From JANQMY01 sp965228775 (GTDB lineage Bacteria; Pseudomonadota; Alphaproteobacteria; JANQMY01), in assembly GCA_965228775.1 (NCBI GenBank), contig OZ245840.1, forward strand, positions 3,658,001 through 3,722,000: a stretch of DNA of 64,000 nucleotides, read 5' to 3'. The notes beneath the pieces were generated by a model. It did no database searches. It had not been told where the DNA came from and worked only from the letters and a program-made list of their open reading frames with translations. Below are positions 17,553 through 26,266 of this stretch, one piece after another. A program made the translations under genes and the position numbers. Numbering within the stretch: position 1 is the stretch's first letter; every line of letters begins with the position of its first letter.

Positions 17553-18500
17553 ATGCCAGCTTCGCTGAACGCCATATTACCTGTCATCGGCCTGATCGCG
17601 GTCGGCTTCCTTGCGGTTCGGCGTGGCGTGTTCGCCGATCAGCAAACGGATATTCTCAACAAGTTCGTCTTTGTAATTGCGGCTCCGGCCCTCTTGTTCA
17701 GGAACACGGCTCTGACGGAATTCCCGGAAGTCATTCCGTGGGGCCTGTGGTTTTCCTACTATGGCAGCATGTTTGCGGCGATGGCCGTTGGTATCGTGGC
17801 AAGTTATGCGTTCTCTCCCGAACGAAACTTTGCGGAACGCACCATCATTGGTTTCGGGAGCAGTTTTTCCAACACGGTCATGCTGGGCATTCCGGTAATC
17901 CTCACAGCTTTCGGGTCGGAAGCGGCGACGCCTCTATTCTTGATCCTGGCATTCCACAGCATCCTTTTCTTTACGGTCTCGACCATATTGCTGGAACTCG
18001 GCACGCATCGCGCCGCCCGTTTGCGCGATCTCATGCTCGCGGTCGTGCGGTCTTTGTCCGGGCAGCAGGTGCTCCTGGCTCTGTTGGCGGGCGTTGCGTG
18101 GAATGCAACCGGCCTAGGGCTTGCAGCGCCTGTGGACCGGTTTCTTGAAATTTTAGGGACGGCGGCCATACCTGTCGCTTTGGTGGCGGTGGGCGGTACT
18201 TTGGCGACAGTGGAAGTCCGGCGCAGCATCAACGTGGCGTTTTACGTGACGGCCGTGAAGCTCATCATTCATCCATTGATGGCCTATGGATTGGCGGCCT
18301 ATGTTTTCGGACTGCCTGGCCTTTGGGTGGCTGTGGTAACGCTTTTGGCCGCCATGCCGACCGGCGTGTTTACCAGCGTCTTCGCCACGCGTTATGGGGC
18401 GGCAGCGGGGGCTGCCTCAAGCACCATTATGATCGCGACACTTTGTGGTGCTGTGACGGTTGCGGCGTGGTTGACCTATTTTGCGCCGTTTCTTCAGTAG
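17553..18500 (+). CDS. AEC-family (auxin efflux carrier type) transporter
   Basis: A 315-residue membrane protein with about ten hydrophobic segments in two halves of five, as in the AEC/bile-acid-type permeases. Recognised from the first segments (NAILPVIGLIAVGFLAVRRG), the middle hydrophilic hinge near residue 150, and the C-terminal MPTGVFTSVFATRYG motif. In bacteria these export or import small organic acids such as malate. The last 74 bases overlap the convergent DUF4166 gene, an unusually long overlap. Confidence 0.85.
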   Translation: MPASLNAILPVIGLIAVGFLAVRRGVFADQQTDILNKFVFVIAAPALLFRNTALTEFPEVIPWGLWFSYYGSMFAAMAVGIVASYAFSPERNFAERTIIGFGSSFSNTVMLGIPVILTAFGSEAATPLFLILAFHSILFFTVSTILLELGTHRAARLRDLMLAVVRSLSGQQVLLALLAGVAWNATGLGLAAPVDRFLEILGTAAIPVALVAVGGTLATVEVRRSINVAFYVTAVKLIIHPLMAYGLAAYVFGLPGLWVAVVTLLAAMPTGVFTSVFATRYGAAAGAASSTIMIATLCGAVTVAAWLTYFAPFLQ

Positions 18501-19044
18501 GCTCTTCCAAGCGCCGCGAAAGACTTCCCCGATAGCGCACGATGAGACTGCGGTCGAAGGGTGCATACAAGGCGACGTCGAAACGGAATGATCCGCCTGC
18601 CGCATATTCGCGAGACCGGCTTGTGGGCAGCAAGCGTTTCGGCAAGGGAATGCCGAGGAACCATCCGCGCTTTACCGGAACGCGGATAGCGTTCTTTCGA
18701 ACGCGCAAACCGAGTTCGAACGTGAAGGGGCCCAGGCGTTCCGTCACCTTTGGGGGGGGCCCAAGGAGCCGTAGGTGAGAACGGAAGGCGCGGGAACCGA
18801 ACTTGCGCTGCCAAACCTCCCCGTCACCGGTGCGCAATTTTATCACCTTTACCGGCACATCAATGCCGTTATCCGGGAGACGAAACAAAAAAGCGATCAG
18901 CCAGCCGAACGGGCGCTGGCCACGTTCCACATCCGCAAAACCGACAAATTCCGCTTTCTCACTAATTTTGTGAAGCTCCTGGACTTCTTTGGGAAGGGTT
19001 TCCCAATCATCTCCCAAGGCTGTTCGAAACAAGGGCTGGGCCAT
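18427..19044 (-). CDS. DUF4166-domain protein
   Basis: A 205-residue soluble protein matching the DUF4166 pattern: an LHKISEKAEFVGFADVERG opening, then KVIKLRTGDGEVWQRKFG, and a C-terminal beta-rich RGWFLGIPLPKRLLP region. The family has no established function; it is often joined to an oxidoreductase domain or sits next to DCC-family genes, as here. It is 12 bases downstream of the DCC gene on the same strand. The 3' end overlaps the AEC transporter by 74 bases and the last 25 or so residues are low-complexity, so the C-terminus may be a loose extension. Confidence 0.75.
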   Translation of the reverse strand: MAQPLFRTALGDDWETLPKEVQELHKISEKAEFVGFADVERGQRPFGWLIAFLFRLPDNGIDVPVKVIKLRTGDGEVWQRKFGSRAFRSHLRLLGPPPKVTERLGPFTFELGLRVRKNAIRVPVKRGWFLGIPLPKRLLPTSRSREYAAGGSFRFDVALYAPFDRSLIVRYRGSLSRRLEEPTEETAQNRSTTPQPSQHHKVSRS

Positions 19045-19056
19045 TTTATCCGCCTC

Positions 19057-19521
19057 TTATTCCATCAGCCGCGCCCGTAAGCGTTGATCCGGGACGGAAC
19101 ACATCTGTGTACGTCCGAAAAGCCAATAACGGTTGCGGGCAAGGCGCCGGTAAAGCCAGTCTTGAATGGCGGTTGGGAAGATGGCGAATACATTCATCAG
19201 CCGTCCGATGTCACCCAACCTGTTCCCCACGCGGATCATAGCGTCGAGCGAGCCGTACACCTGACCCTGGTCCATATAGAGCCAAGTGTCGGGATCCGCC
19301 GGATCGAAATCATAATGAACCAGGATGGACCGGCCGAGGGTGCTTTGGGTCGGGCAGATCCGGAATTCCTGACGGCGGTCAAGCGTTGAAATGATCCGGG
19401 CGCCCCGCGTGCACAGGGCGCATTCTCCATCCATGAACAGGATGGGGCCATCGTCTTGAAAATCAGGCACATTGGGATCGCTGCGATACGAATAGGGCGT
19501 GTGATGCGTGACCGGATTCAT
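19057..19521 (-). CDS. DCC-family (DUF393) thiol-disulfide oxidoreductase-like protein
   Basis: A 154-residue protein with the family-defining DxxCxxC motif in DGECALC (near residues 31-37) in a thioredoxin-like start, followed by the usual YGSLDAMIRVGNRLG and a C-terminal RRLARNRYWLFG motif. These are predicted redox proteins; substrates are not established. Upstream of the DUF4166 gene and probably co-transcribed with it. Confidence 0.85.
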   Translation of the reverse strand: MNPVTHHTPYSYRSDPNVPDFQDDGPILFMDGECALCTRGARIISTLDRRQEFRICPTQSTLGRSILVHYDFDPADPDTWLYMDQGQVYGSLDAMIRVGNRLGDIGRLMNVFAIFPTAIQDWLYRRLARNRYWLFGRTQMCSVPDQRLRARLME

Positions 19522-19580
19522 GAGGGGCCTCTGCTTGGCGTGCCACTCTAATATAGGGGGGCGGCGCCGTAAAAGTTACG

Positions 19581-20489
19581 TTACGACGCGATTTTTGTTG
19601 AAATCGGTGCTAGGTGAAGCTGAAGCCTTGGGGCCAATAAGAAGGACCGGAAAAGATCGTAAGCGCCGGACGTCAGGCCGTCCGCGCGAACCAGGGTGGC
19701 GCCCCGCTCTAATGTCAAATAGGCACGCATGAAGGCCGTTTCCTCCGGCGTGAGCCCTCGGCGCGTTAGCTTCTCATCGATCATTTCAACCGCGCGCAAA
19801 ACCTTGTCCTTGGCAACACTATTGCTGGGGTCGATATCGGCAAGAACATCCGGCACGCTGTAGAGCTTGCCCCCCGCTTTGCCGAATCGCGCATACCATT
19901 CATAGTCTTCAAGCCTGTCGAGCGTCGCATCCAGCGGTCCTACGCGGTCGAAAACGTGGCGGGGGAAAAAAGAGGTTGTGCCTGGCGAATGACGGCAGCC
20001 TTTCAGAAAATCGGCAGGCGTTGTCATGTCTACAGGCACCAGATCTTCCCATTGCTGGGTCCGGCTGCGTTTGATGCGAAAGCCGCTGGCAAGCGCCCAT
20101 AAGCCGTCCTTCGGCAGCGTGTCTGCTCTCTCAATCTGTGCTGCTAGTTTTTCCGGACGCCAAGTGTCGTCGGAATCCAAAAAGGCAATATAATCCCCAG
20201 TAGCACTTGCGATGCCCGTGTTTCGTGCGGCCGCGGCACCTTGATTGGCCGCATGGCGCTCAAGGCGCAACTCGAGACCCGGTGCCGAAACGGCAACCTT
20301 CTGCGGTGTGGGGGAGGCGTCGTCCACGACAATTAATTCCACCGAAAACGCATCGCCAAGGCCCGTCTGACAGGCGACCGATTGAACCGCACGGTCAAGC
20401 TGTTCCTGCCTGTCATAGGCCGGAATAATCACCGATATGCGGGGCAATGCCGGAGATCCGGGCATTCTAAGGGTCCTTACTGTCGTCAC
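19581..20489 (-). CDS. Family 2 glycosyltransferase
   Basis: A 302-residue GT-A glycosyltransferase. The N-terminus has ISVIIPAYDRQEQL, then VVDDASP for nucleotide binding, AARNTGI, and the metal-binding LDSDD near residue 100. No transmembrane helix, so it is a soluble or peripheral cytoplasmic enzyme. It probably adds a sugar during polysaccharide or glycolipid assembly. It is divergent from manC, 80 bases away, and GDP-mannose made by manC is a possible donor. The donor is inference. Confidence 0.86.
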   Translation of the reverse strand: MTTVRTLRMPGSPALPRISVIIPAYDRQEQLDRAVQSVACQTGLGDAFSVELIVVDDASPTPQKVAVSAPGLELRLERHAANQGAAAARNTGIASATGDYIAFLDSDDTWRPEKLAAQIERADTLPKDGLWALASGFRIKRSRTQQWEDLVPVDMTTPADFLKGCRHSPGTTSFFPRHVFDRVGPLDATLDRLEDYEWYARFGKAGGKLYSVPDVLADIDPSNSVAKDKVLRAVEMIDEKLTRRGLTPEETAFMRAYLTLERGATLVRADGLTSGAYDLFRSFLLAPRLQLHLAPISTKIAS

Positions 20490-20569
20490 ACCGTTAGAAA
20501 TATGTATCAGTGGAGTCGCGAAGATGCGATATCAGTGTTTTGGACGGTCTACGCGGCACGAATAGGGTT

Positions 20570-21670
20570 ATGGCGACGATTATTCCGGTCATTTTGTCTG
20601 GCGGCAGCGGAACGCGGCTGTGGCCTCTTTCGACGACACACAAGCCGAAACAATTTCATGCGCTAACGGGCGAACACTCGCTGTTTCAGGAAACGTTGAC
20701 GCGGCTGCCAGGCAGTGTCGATATGAAAAACCTGCTTGTGGTGGCCAATGAGAAGCAGCGCTTTCTGATCGCGCAGCAATGCCAGGATGCTCTGGGGTCC
20801 GTACCGGCGATCGCCCTGGAACCAAAAGGCCGCAACACGGCGCCGGCCGCTGTGGTGGCGGCATTGTTCGCGACGGAAGTTGACCCCGATGCTCTGATCC
20901 TCATCCTGCCTGCCGACCACCTCATTCAAGATGTGCACACATTTCATCAGGTCTTGGAAACCGCGCGCGCAGAAGCGTCCACGGGGCGGCCGGTAACATT
21001 CGGCATTGTCCCGACCGCTGCGGAAACGGGATATGGCTACATCGAAAAGGGAGACGGCGGAACGGCCACGGTGGAGGCGTTCTCTCTAAAGGCATTCAAA
21101 GAAAAGCCCGATGCTGAAACGGCTGAAGCGTATGTTGCGTCCGGCAACTACTTTTGGAACAGCGGCATGTTCTTGTTTCCGGCCAAGAGACTGTTGGACG
21201 ATATGTCGGCATTCTCCCCCGGTATTTTAGAGGCCGCGACCTCGGCTTGGACAGCTGCGCGCCGCGAGCATGATTTCATCTGGCTGGATGAAGCAGCCTT
21301 TGCCGCGTGCCCGTCCGACTCCATCGATTATGCGGTCATGGAAAATGTGAGCGATGGCGTTGTGGTACCTGCGGATATCGGTTGGAGCGATGTGGGGGCG
21401 TGGAACGCCTTATGGGATGCGTTGGACAAATGCGCCGATGGAAATGTCCATAAGGGACATGTGCATGCTGTGGATACGTCCGGCACCATGATCCATGCGG
21501 ACGGCCAGTTCGTTGCGGCCATCGGCGTGAAAGATGTGGTCATTGTCGCCACGGAAGATGCTGTTCTGGTCATGGACCAGGCGCGTGCGCAAGATGTGAA
21601 GTCGGTTGTTACCCATCTGAAAGACACCGATCACCACCATTTGGTCGATGGTCCGAAGACGGATGATTGA
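20570..21670 (+). CDS. manC: Mannose-1-phosphate guanylyltransferase
   Basis: A 366-residue nucleotidyltransferase making GDP-mannose from GTP and mannose-1-phosphate. The signature ILSGGSGTRLWPLS lies at about residues 8-21, KPKQF at 25-29, and the substrate motif ETGYGYIEKG near residue 157. It lacks the C-terminal isomerase domain of bifunctional ManC/AlgA, which fits the separate AGE-family isomerase gene six bases downstream. I chose the ATG at 20570, directly before the conserved first strand, over an upstream in-frame ATG at 20510. Confidence 0.92.
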   Translation: MATIIPVILSGGSGTRLWPLSTTHKPKQFHALTGEHSLFQETLTRLPGSVDMKNLLVVANEKQRFLIAQQCQDALGSVPAIALEPKGRNTAPAAVVAALFATEVDPDALILILPADHLIQDVHTFHQVLETARAEASTGRPVTFGIVPTAAETGYGYIEKGDGGTATVEAFSLKAFKEKPDAETAEAYVASGNYFWNSGMFLFPAKRLLDDMSAFSPGILEAATSAWTAARREHDFIWLDEAAFAACPSDSIDYAVMENVSDGVVVPADIGWSDVGAWNALWDALDKCADGNVHKGHVHAVDTSGTMIHADGQFVAAIGVKDVVIVATEDAVLVMDQARAQDVKSVVTHLKDTDHHHLVDGPKTDD

Positions 21671-21676
21671 CCGAAT

Positions 21677-22849
21677 ATGAAATTCTATCTGGCACAGGAC
21701 TACGCATCCGCCGACCCGAATATGCAGCGGGCCGTGATCTGGCTGCGCGACCAAGCCTTGCCGCTCTGGTCGTCTTCCGCGGGGTGGGATGCAGAACATG
21801 GCGGTTGTGTGGAAAGCCTGGACCTTACCGGGGCGCCAAACCTTGACGTCAACAAACGAGTGCGGGTACAGGCGCGGCAGCTTTATGTGTATGCCCACGC
21901 GGCAATGCTCGGCCATGAAGCGTCCTCAGAGCATGCGGAACGGATTGCCGAATATCTCGTCGCCAAAGCGCAAGATCACGCAAGAGGTGGCTTTATACAC
22001 ATGTTGTCACCGGATGGGGCTGTGGTGGATGCAAGGCGTGACATGTACGATCAGGCATTCGTTCTGCTTGGGCTGGCTTGGGCACAGCGCGCAATAGATG
22101 TGCCCGGTCTCAAAGACCAAGCGGCCGCCATCCTCGACTATGTGGACCGCGATCTTAGAAATGCCGCCTACGGAGGATATGACGAATCCGACATGCGGGA
22201 ACAGCCACGGCGTCAGAACCCGCACATGCATTGGTTTGAGGCGTTGCTGGCTCTTTTTGAAACCACGGGCGATGAAGACCTGATCATCCGGGCGGATGCC
22301 ATCGTCGACCTTTTTCGCAATCATTTTTTCGATGAAGAAACAGGAACGCTGGGCGAATATTTCACGGAGGATTGGACGCGGGTTTCTGGCCCTGCCGGCA
22401 ATGTGGCGGAGCCCGGTCATCATTTCGAATGGGTTTGGCTGCTGCACAAGTATCGCCGGCTTGGCGGGCGGTACAATGTGAAAAGCCATGCGCAGCGGCT
22501 CTATCGGTTTGCCTGTGATCACGGTCTTGATGAGGCGGGGTTCGCGGTGGATGAGCTGGACTGCCACGGAAACATTGTTCGCGGATCCCGCCGGTGTTGG
22601 CCACAGACCGAGGCCCTAAAGGCCCATATAACAGCGGCCCGATGGTGGGATGAAGACGTGTCGGCAAGTGTAGAGCGTCTCTTCCAAGGGCTGTTTGACA
22701 CTTATCTTAATGTCACCCCGCCAGGCGCCTGGCAGGACCAGTTCGATGCGGAAGGCCAGCCGATGGCCAAGGCGGTGCCCGCCAGCAGCTTTTATCACGT
22801 GATGCTGGCTTTCGCGGAAACCCTGGATTTCTGGGATTCCGGCGACTGA
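21677..22849 (+). CDS. AGE-family sugar epimerase/isomerase
   Basis: A 390-residue (alpha/alpha)6-barrel protein of the N-acylglucosamine 2-epimerase/aldose-ketose isomerase family, recognised from the RVRVQARQLYVYAHAAMLG segment, the MYDQAFVLLGLAWA helix, the PHMHWFEALLAL motif and GHHFEWVWLL with its conserved His residues. Immediately downstream of manC, it probably serves as mannose isomerase or mannose-6-phosphate isomerase and so supplies the mannose branch. The exact substrate is inference. Confidence 0.85.
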   Translation: MKFYLAQDYASADPNMQRAVIWLRDQALPLWSSSAGWDAEHGGCVESLDLTGAPNLDVNKRVRVQARQLYVYAHAAMLGHEASSEHAERIAEYLVAKAQDHARGGFIHMLSPDGAVVDARRDMYDQAFVLLGLAWAQRAIDVPGLKDQAAAILDYVDRDLRNAAYGGYDESDMREQPRRQNPHMHWFEALLALFETTGDEDLIIRADAIVDLFRNHFFDEETGTLGEYFTEDWTRVSGPAGNVAEPGHHFEWVWLLHKYRRLGGRYNVKSHAQRLYRFACDHGLDEAGFAVDELDCHGNIVRGSRRCWPQTEALKAHITAARWWDEDVSASVERLFQGLFDTYLNVTPPGAWQDQFDAEGQPMAKAVPASSFYHVMLAFAETLDFWDSGD

Positions 22850-22993
22850 AATCCGCTTTTTCGTTAACAAAGATTAAGGCTAATCGGGGCTTAAATGCGC
22901 ATTGCGGCGCGCCGTTATTGATCTCATATTAGATCCAAGCGCGCTTGCGAGAAGAAAAGTGGGCGAAAGAAGACACGATGGGTTCGTTGACCA

Positions 22994-25039
22994 ATGGGTT
23001 CGTTTAATTGTCTGTACAAACATGGCTTCCTGCGGGTGGCCACTTGCGCGCCCGAAATCTTTGTGGCGGACCCGGCAAGCAACTTTGCCGAAACCCTTGT
23101 GCTTGCCAAAGAAGCCCATGAACGCAATGTGGCGCTGACGATTTTCCCCGAACTGGGTTTGTCCGGCTACGCGCTCGACGATTTGCACCACCAAGACGCC
23201 CTTCTGGACGATGTGGTGTCGGCGATCAGCCAACTTGTCAAGGAAAGCCGCAAACTCATGCCGGTGATGATTGTGGGCGCGCCGATTAAAGTGGGGTATT
23301 CGGTCTATAATGCCGCCATCGTTATTCACAATGGCAGCATTCTTGGCGTGGTGCCGAAAGTGTTTTTGCCGAACTATCGGGAGTTCTACGAAAAACGCTA
23401 TTTCGCTTCGGGGGCCTTTGCCACGGAAGACACGGTAACCCTCTGTGGGCAGACGGTTCCTTTCGGGCCCAATCTTCTCTTTGAAGCAAACGACCTTACG
23501 CATTTCTCCTTTGGCGCGGAAATTTGCGAGGACATGTGGGGCCCGGTCCCGCCCAGCACCATTTCGGCATTCGCGGGCGCCAATATTCTTTGTAATCTAT
23601 CGGCCAGCAACATCACGATCGGCAAAGCGGAAGACCGTAACGTGTTGTCCGATGCGCAATCCCGCCGCTGTGTGGCGGCCTATCTTTATTCCGCCGCGGG
23701 ACAAGGGGAATCAACTACCGACCTTGCGTGGGATGGGCACTTGGCCATCTTCGAGAATGGCCGACGGCTCGCCCAATCCGACCGCTTTTCCATGACCTCT
23801 ACATTGCTCACCGCAGATATTGATCTCGACCGTCTGGTGCAAGAACGGGTGCGGTTCGGCACCTTCCGCGATTCGGCACAGTCCTTTGCGGACGAGTTGA
23901 AAAAGGTCCGGCGCATTTCGTTTGCGTTCAATCCCCCACTGGACAAAGACATTCCGCTGGAGCGGGATGTGCAGCGTTTTCCGTATGTGCCGTCTGACCC
24001 GGCGCGCCTCGATCAGGATTGTTACGAAGCCTACAATATTCAGGTTCATGGGCTGGCGACGCGCTTGAAGGCCTCCGGCATCAAGCGGGTGGTGATCGGC
24101 ATTTCCGGCGGGCTCGATTCAACCCACGCCCTTCTGGTTTGTACGCGGGCGATGGATCTGTTGAATTTGCCGCGCACGAACATTGTCGCCCTGACCATGC
24201 CGGGCTTTGCCACCAGCGGGCACACCAAAGGCAATGCCTGGGATTTGATGAAGGGCCTCGGCGTCGATGCACGCGAAATCGACATTCGTCCGGCGGCCAA
24301 CCAAATGTTTTCGGATATGGGGCATACGGCAGCGACCAACACGCCGGTCTACGATGTGGCGTTCGAGAACGTACAGGCGGGCTTGCGCACGGATTACCTG
24401 TTCCGTATCGCCAATCATGAAAATGGACTGGTGGTCGGGACCGGGGATTTGTCGGAACTTGCGCTCGGCTGGTGTACCTATGGCGTGGGCGATCACATGT
24501 CTCATTACAATGTGAATGCGTCTGTCCCGAAAACGCTGATCCAGCATTTGATCCGTTGGGTGATTAAAACGTCTCAATACAGCGACGATCTATCGAACAC
24601 GTTGATTTCGATTTTGGATACGGAAATCACGCCGGAACTGGTGCCGGCTGATGCCGAAGGCAATCTTCAAAGCACGCAGGAAAAGATCGGTCCGTATAAT
24701 CTGCAGGACTTCACGCTGTACTACATCACGCGTTATGGCTTTCGCCCCAGCAAGATCGCCTTCCTGGCGCAACACGCGTGGAGCGACAAGGACGCGGGCA
24801 GCTGGCCCACCAATCTGCGCAACGAAGAAAAGGTGGCTTACAGCCTTGCGGAGATTAAGAAGTGGATGGAAGTGTTTCTCTTCCGCTTCTTCGCTATCAG
24901 CCAGTTCAAACGGTCCTGTGTGCCCAATGCGCCAAAGATCAGTTCCGGCGGGTCGTTAAGCCCGCGTGGCGATTGGCGTGCGCCCAGCGACAGCCGCCCC
25001 GAACCATGGTTGAAGGAACTTCGGGATAACGTGCCTTGA
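22994..25039 (+). CDS. nadE: Glutamine-dependent NAD+ synthetase
   Basis: A 681-residue two-domain enzyme: N-terminal nitrilase-type glutaminase (residues about 1-300; ELGLSGY with catalytic Glu, GAEICEDMWGP with the nucleophile Cys near 177) and C-terminal synthetase with the pyrophosphate loop ISGGLDST near 371-378. It amidates nicotinic acid adenine dinucleotide to NAD+ using glutamine nitrogen and ATP. The length matches the long, mycobacterial-type NadE. The upstream 144 bases hold its own promoter region; the ATG at 22994 matches the family start. Confidence 0.95.
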   Translation: MGSFNCLYKHGFLRVATCAPEIFVADPASNFAETLVLAKEAHERNVALTIFPELGLSGYALDDLHHQDALLDDVVSAISQLVKESRKLMPVMIVGAPIKVGYSVYNAAIVIHNGSILGVVPKVFLPNYREFYEKRYFASGAFATEDTVTLCGQTVPFGPNLLFEANDLTHFSFGAEICEDMWGPVPPSTISAFAGANILCNLSASNITIGKAEDRNVLSDAQSRRCVAAYLYSAAGQGESTTDLAWDGHLAIFENGRRLAQSDRFSMTSTLLTADIDLDRLVQERVRFGTFRDSAQSFADELKKVRRISFAFNPPLDKDIPLERDVQRFPYVPSDPARLDQDCYEAYNIQVHGLATRLKASGIKRVVIGISGGLDSTHALLVCTRAMDLLNLPRTNIVALTMPGFATSGHTKGNAWDLMKGLGVDAREIDIRPAANQMFSDMGHTAATNTPVYDVAFENVQAGLRTDYLFRIANHENGLVVGTGDLSELALGWCTYGVGDHMSHYNVNASVPKTLIQHLIRWVIKTSQYSDDLSNTLISILDTEITPELVPADAEGNLQSTQEKIGPYNLQDFTLYYITRYGFRPSKIAFLAQHAWSDKDAGSWPTNLRNEEKVAYSLAEIKKWMEVFLFRFFAISQFKRSCVPNAPKISSGGSLSPRGDWRAPSDSRPEPWLKELRDNVP

Positions 25040-25050
25040 TTTTGTAGCAC

Positions 25051-25154
25051 GTCACCCTCCCCTAGCCCCTCCCATCAAGGGAGGGGGACACTTCTGTGCT
25101 TGTTGCGCCCTAATTCCTCCCCCCTTGATGGGGGGAGGTTAGGAGGGGGGTGAG
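25051..25154. repeat. GC-rich palindromic intergenic repeat
   Basis: Two hairpins built on CCCTCCC...GGGAGGG (CCTCCCATCAAGGGAGG at about 25067-25084, CCTCCCCCCTTGATGGGGGG at about 25117-25136) also pair with each other as outer arms (CACCCTCCCCTAG against a GGAGGGGGGTG end). This sits between nadE and the threonine aldolase gene. It could act as a bidirectional terminator or RNA stabiliser, but the shape is that of dispersed palindromic elements. Confidence 0.7.
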
Positions 25155-25216
25155 TGCAAAAACATCAACCCCATACAAACCTTGATGTACGAGGTCGCAG
25201 CCGCCATCATGCGCCC

Positions 25217-26266
25217 ATGAATTTTGCAAGCGACAACACCAGCGGGGCAGCGCCGGAGATCATTGAAGCCATTGTGCGGGCCAATGAAGGGCAAGCGCCG
25301 AGCTATGGCGCGGATGATCTTACCGCCGCCGTGGAAACCAAATTCAAAGACATCTTCGAAACAGATCTCTCCGCTTATCTCGTAGCGACCGGCACCGCCG
25401 GAAACTCTCTAAGCCTCGCTTGTGCCGTGCCGCCCTTTGGCGCGGTGATCGCCCACGAAGCGTCTCACATCGCCTATGATGAATGCAATGCGCCGGAATT
25501 TTATATGAACGGTGCCAAGGTCACAGGTCTTTCCGGGGCCCATGGAAAGCTCTCGCCGGAAGATGTAGACCGCACACTGACAAAATATGGCGCCGGAATC
25601 GTGCACCGGGCGCAGCCTGCCGCGTTGTCGGTCGCCCAGGCCACGGAAGCAGGCACAATCTATAGCCGCGATGAGGTGGCGGCCTTGTCGGAAATTTGCC
25701 GAAAACACAATATCGTCTTTCATATGGATGGGGCCCGTATCGCAAACGCCATTGCGCAATTCGGCAGGGCGCCTGCCGAACTCACCTGGCGGGCGGGCGT
25801 CGATGTTTTAGTTTTTGGTGCCACAAAGAACGGCGCGCTGGGGGTTGAGGCCGTCATCTTCTTCAACATGGATTTGGCGAAAGAGTTCGAATTCCGGCGG
25901 AAGCGCGGTGGCCATCTTTTTTCCAAAGGCCGATTTCTTGCAGCACAAATGTTATCGTATTTGGAAGACGGTCTTTGGCTGCGCTTGGCGCATCAGGCAA
26001 ATGAGGCCGCGCAACGGTTGGCGCGCGGCTTGAGCGCCATTAATGGCGTGGAGATCTGTCATCCCGTAGACGCCAATCTCGTGTTTGCCATATTCCCCGA
26101 GCATATCAACAAGGCGTTGAGAAAGGCTGGGGCCCAATATTATCCGTGGGTTGTTCCTGGCGACCAGGCCGACGGTAAAATGGTCCGTTTAATCACGAAT
26201 TTCAGTACCAAGATGAAGGACGTGGACGAATTTCTATCGGTTGCGCAGAGTGCCGCCGATGTTTGA
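25217..26266 (+). CDS. Low-specificity threonine aldolase / beta-eliminating lyase family
   Basis: A 349-residue PLP enzyme of fold type I. The opening FASDNTSGAAPEI, the HIAYDECNAPEF segment, and the PLP lysine in FGATKNG (near residue 202) match threonine aldolases, which cleave threonine or allo-threonine to glycine and acetaldehyde. The ATG at 25217 matches the family N-terminus; an in-frame extension to 25154 runs into the palindromic repeat and is unlikely. Its stop overlaps the start of the FAD oxidoreductase gene, so the two are coupled. Confidence 0.88.
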   Translation: MNFASDNTSGAAPEIIEAIVRANEGQAPSYGADDLTAAVETKFKDIFETDLSAYLVATGTAGNSLSLACAVPPFGAVIAHEASHIAYDECNAPEFYMNGAKVTGLSGAHGKLSPEDVDRTLTKYGAGIVHRAQPAALSVAQATEAGTIYSRDEVAALSEICRKHNIVFHMDGARIANAIAQFGRAPAELTWRAGVDVLVFGATKNGALGVEAVIFFNMDLAKEFEFRRKRGGHLFSKGRFLAAQMLSYLEDGLWLRLAHQANEAAQRLARGLSAINGVEICHPVDANLVFAIFPEHINKALRKAGAQYYPWVVPGDQADGKMVRLITNFSTKMKDVDEFLSVAQSAADV

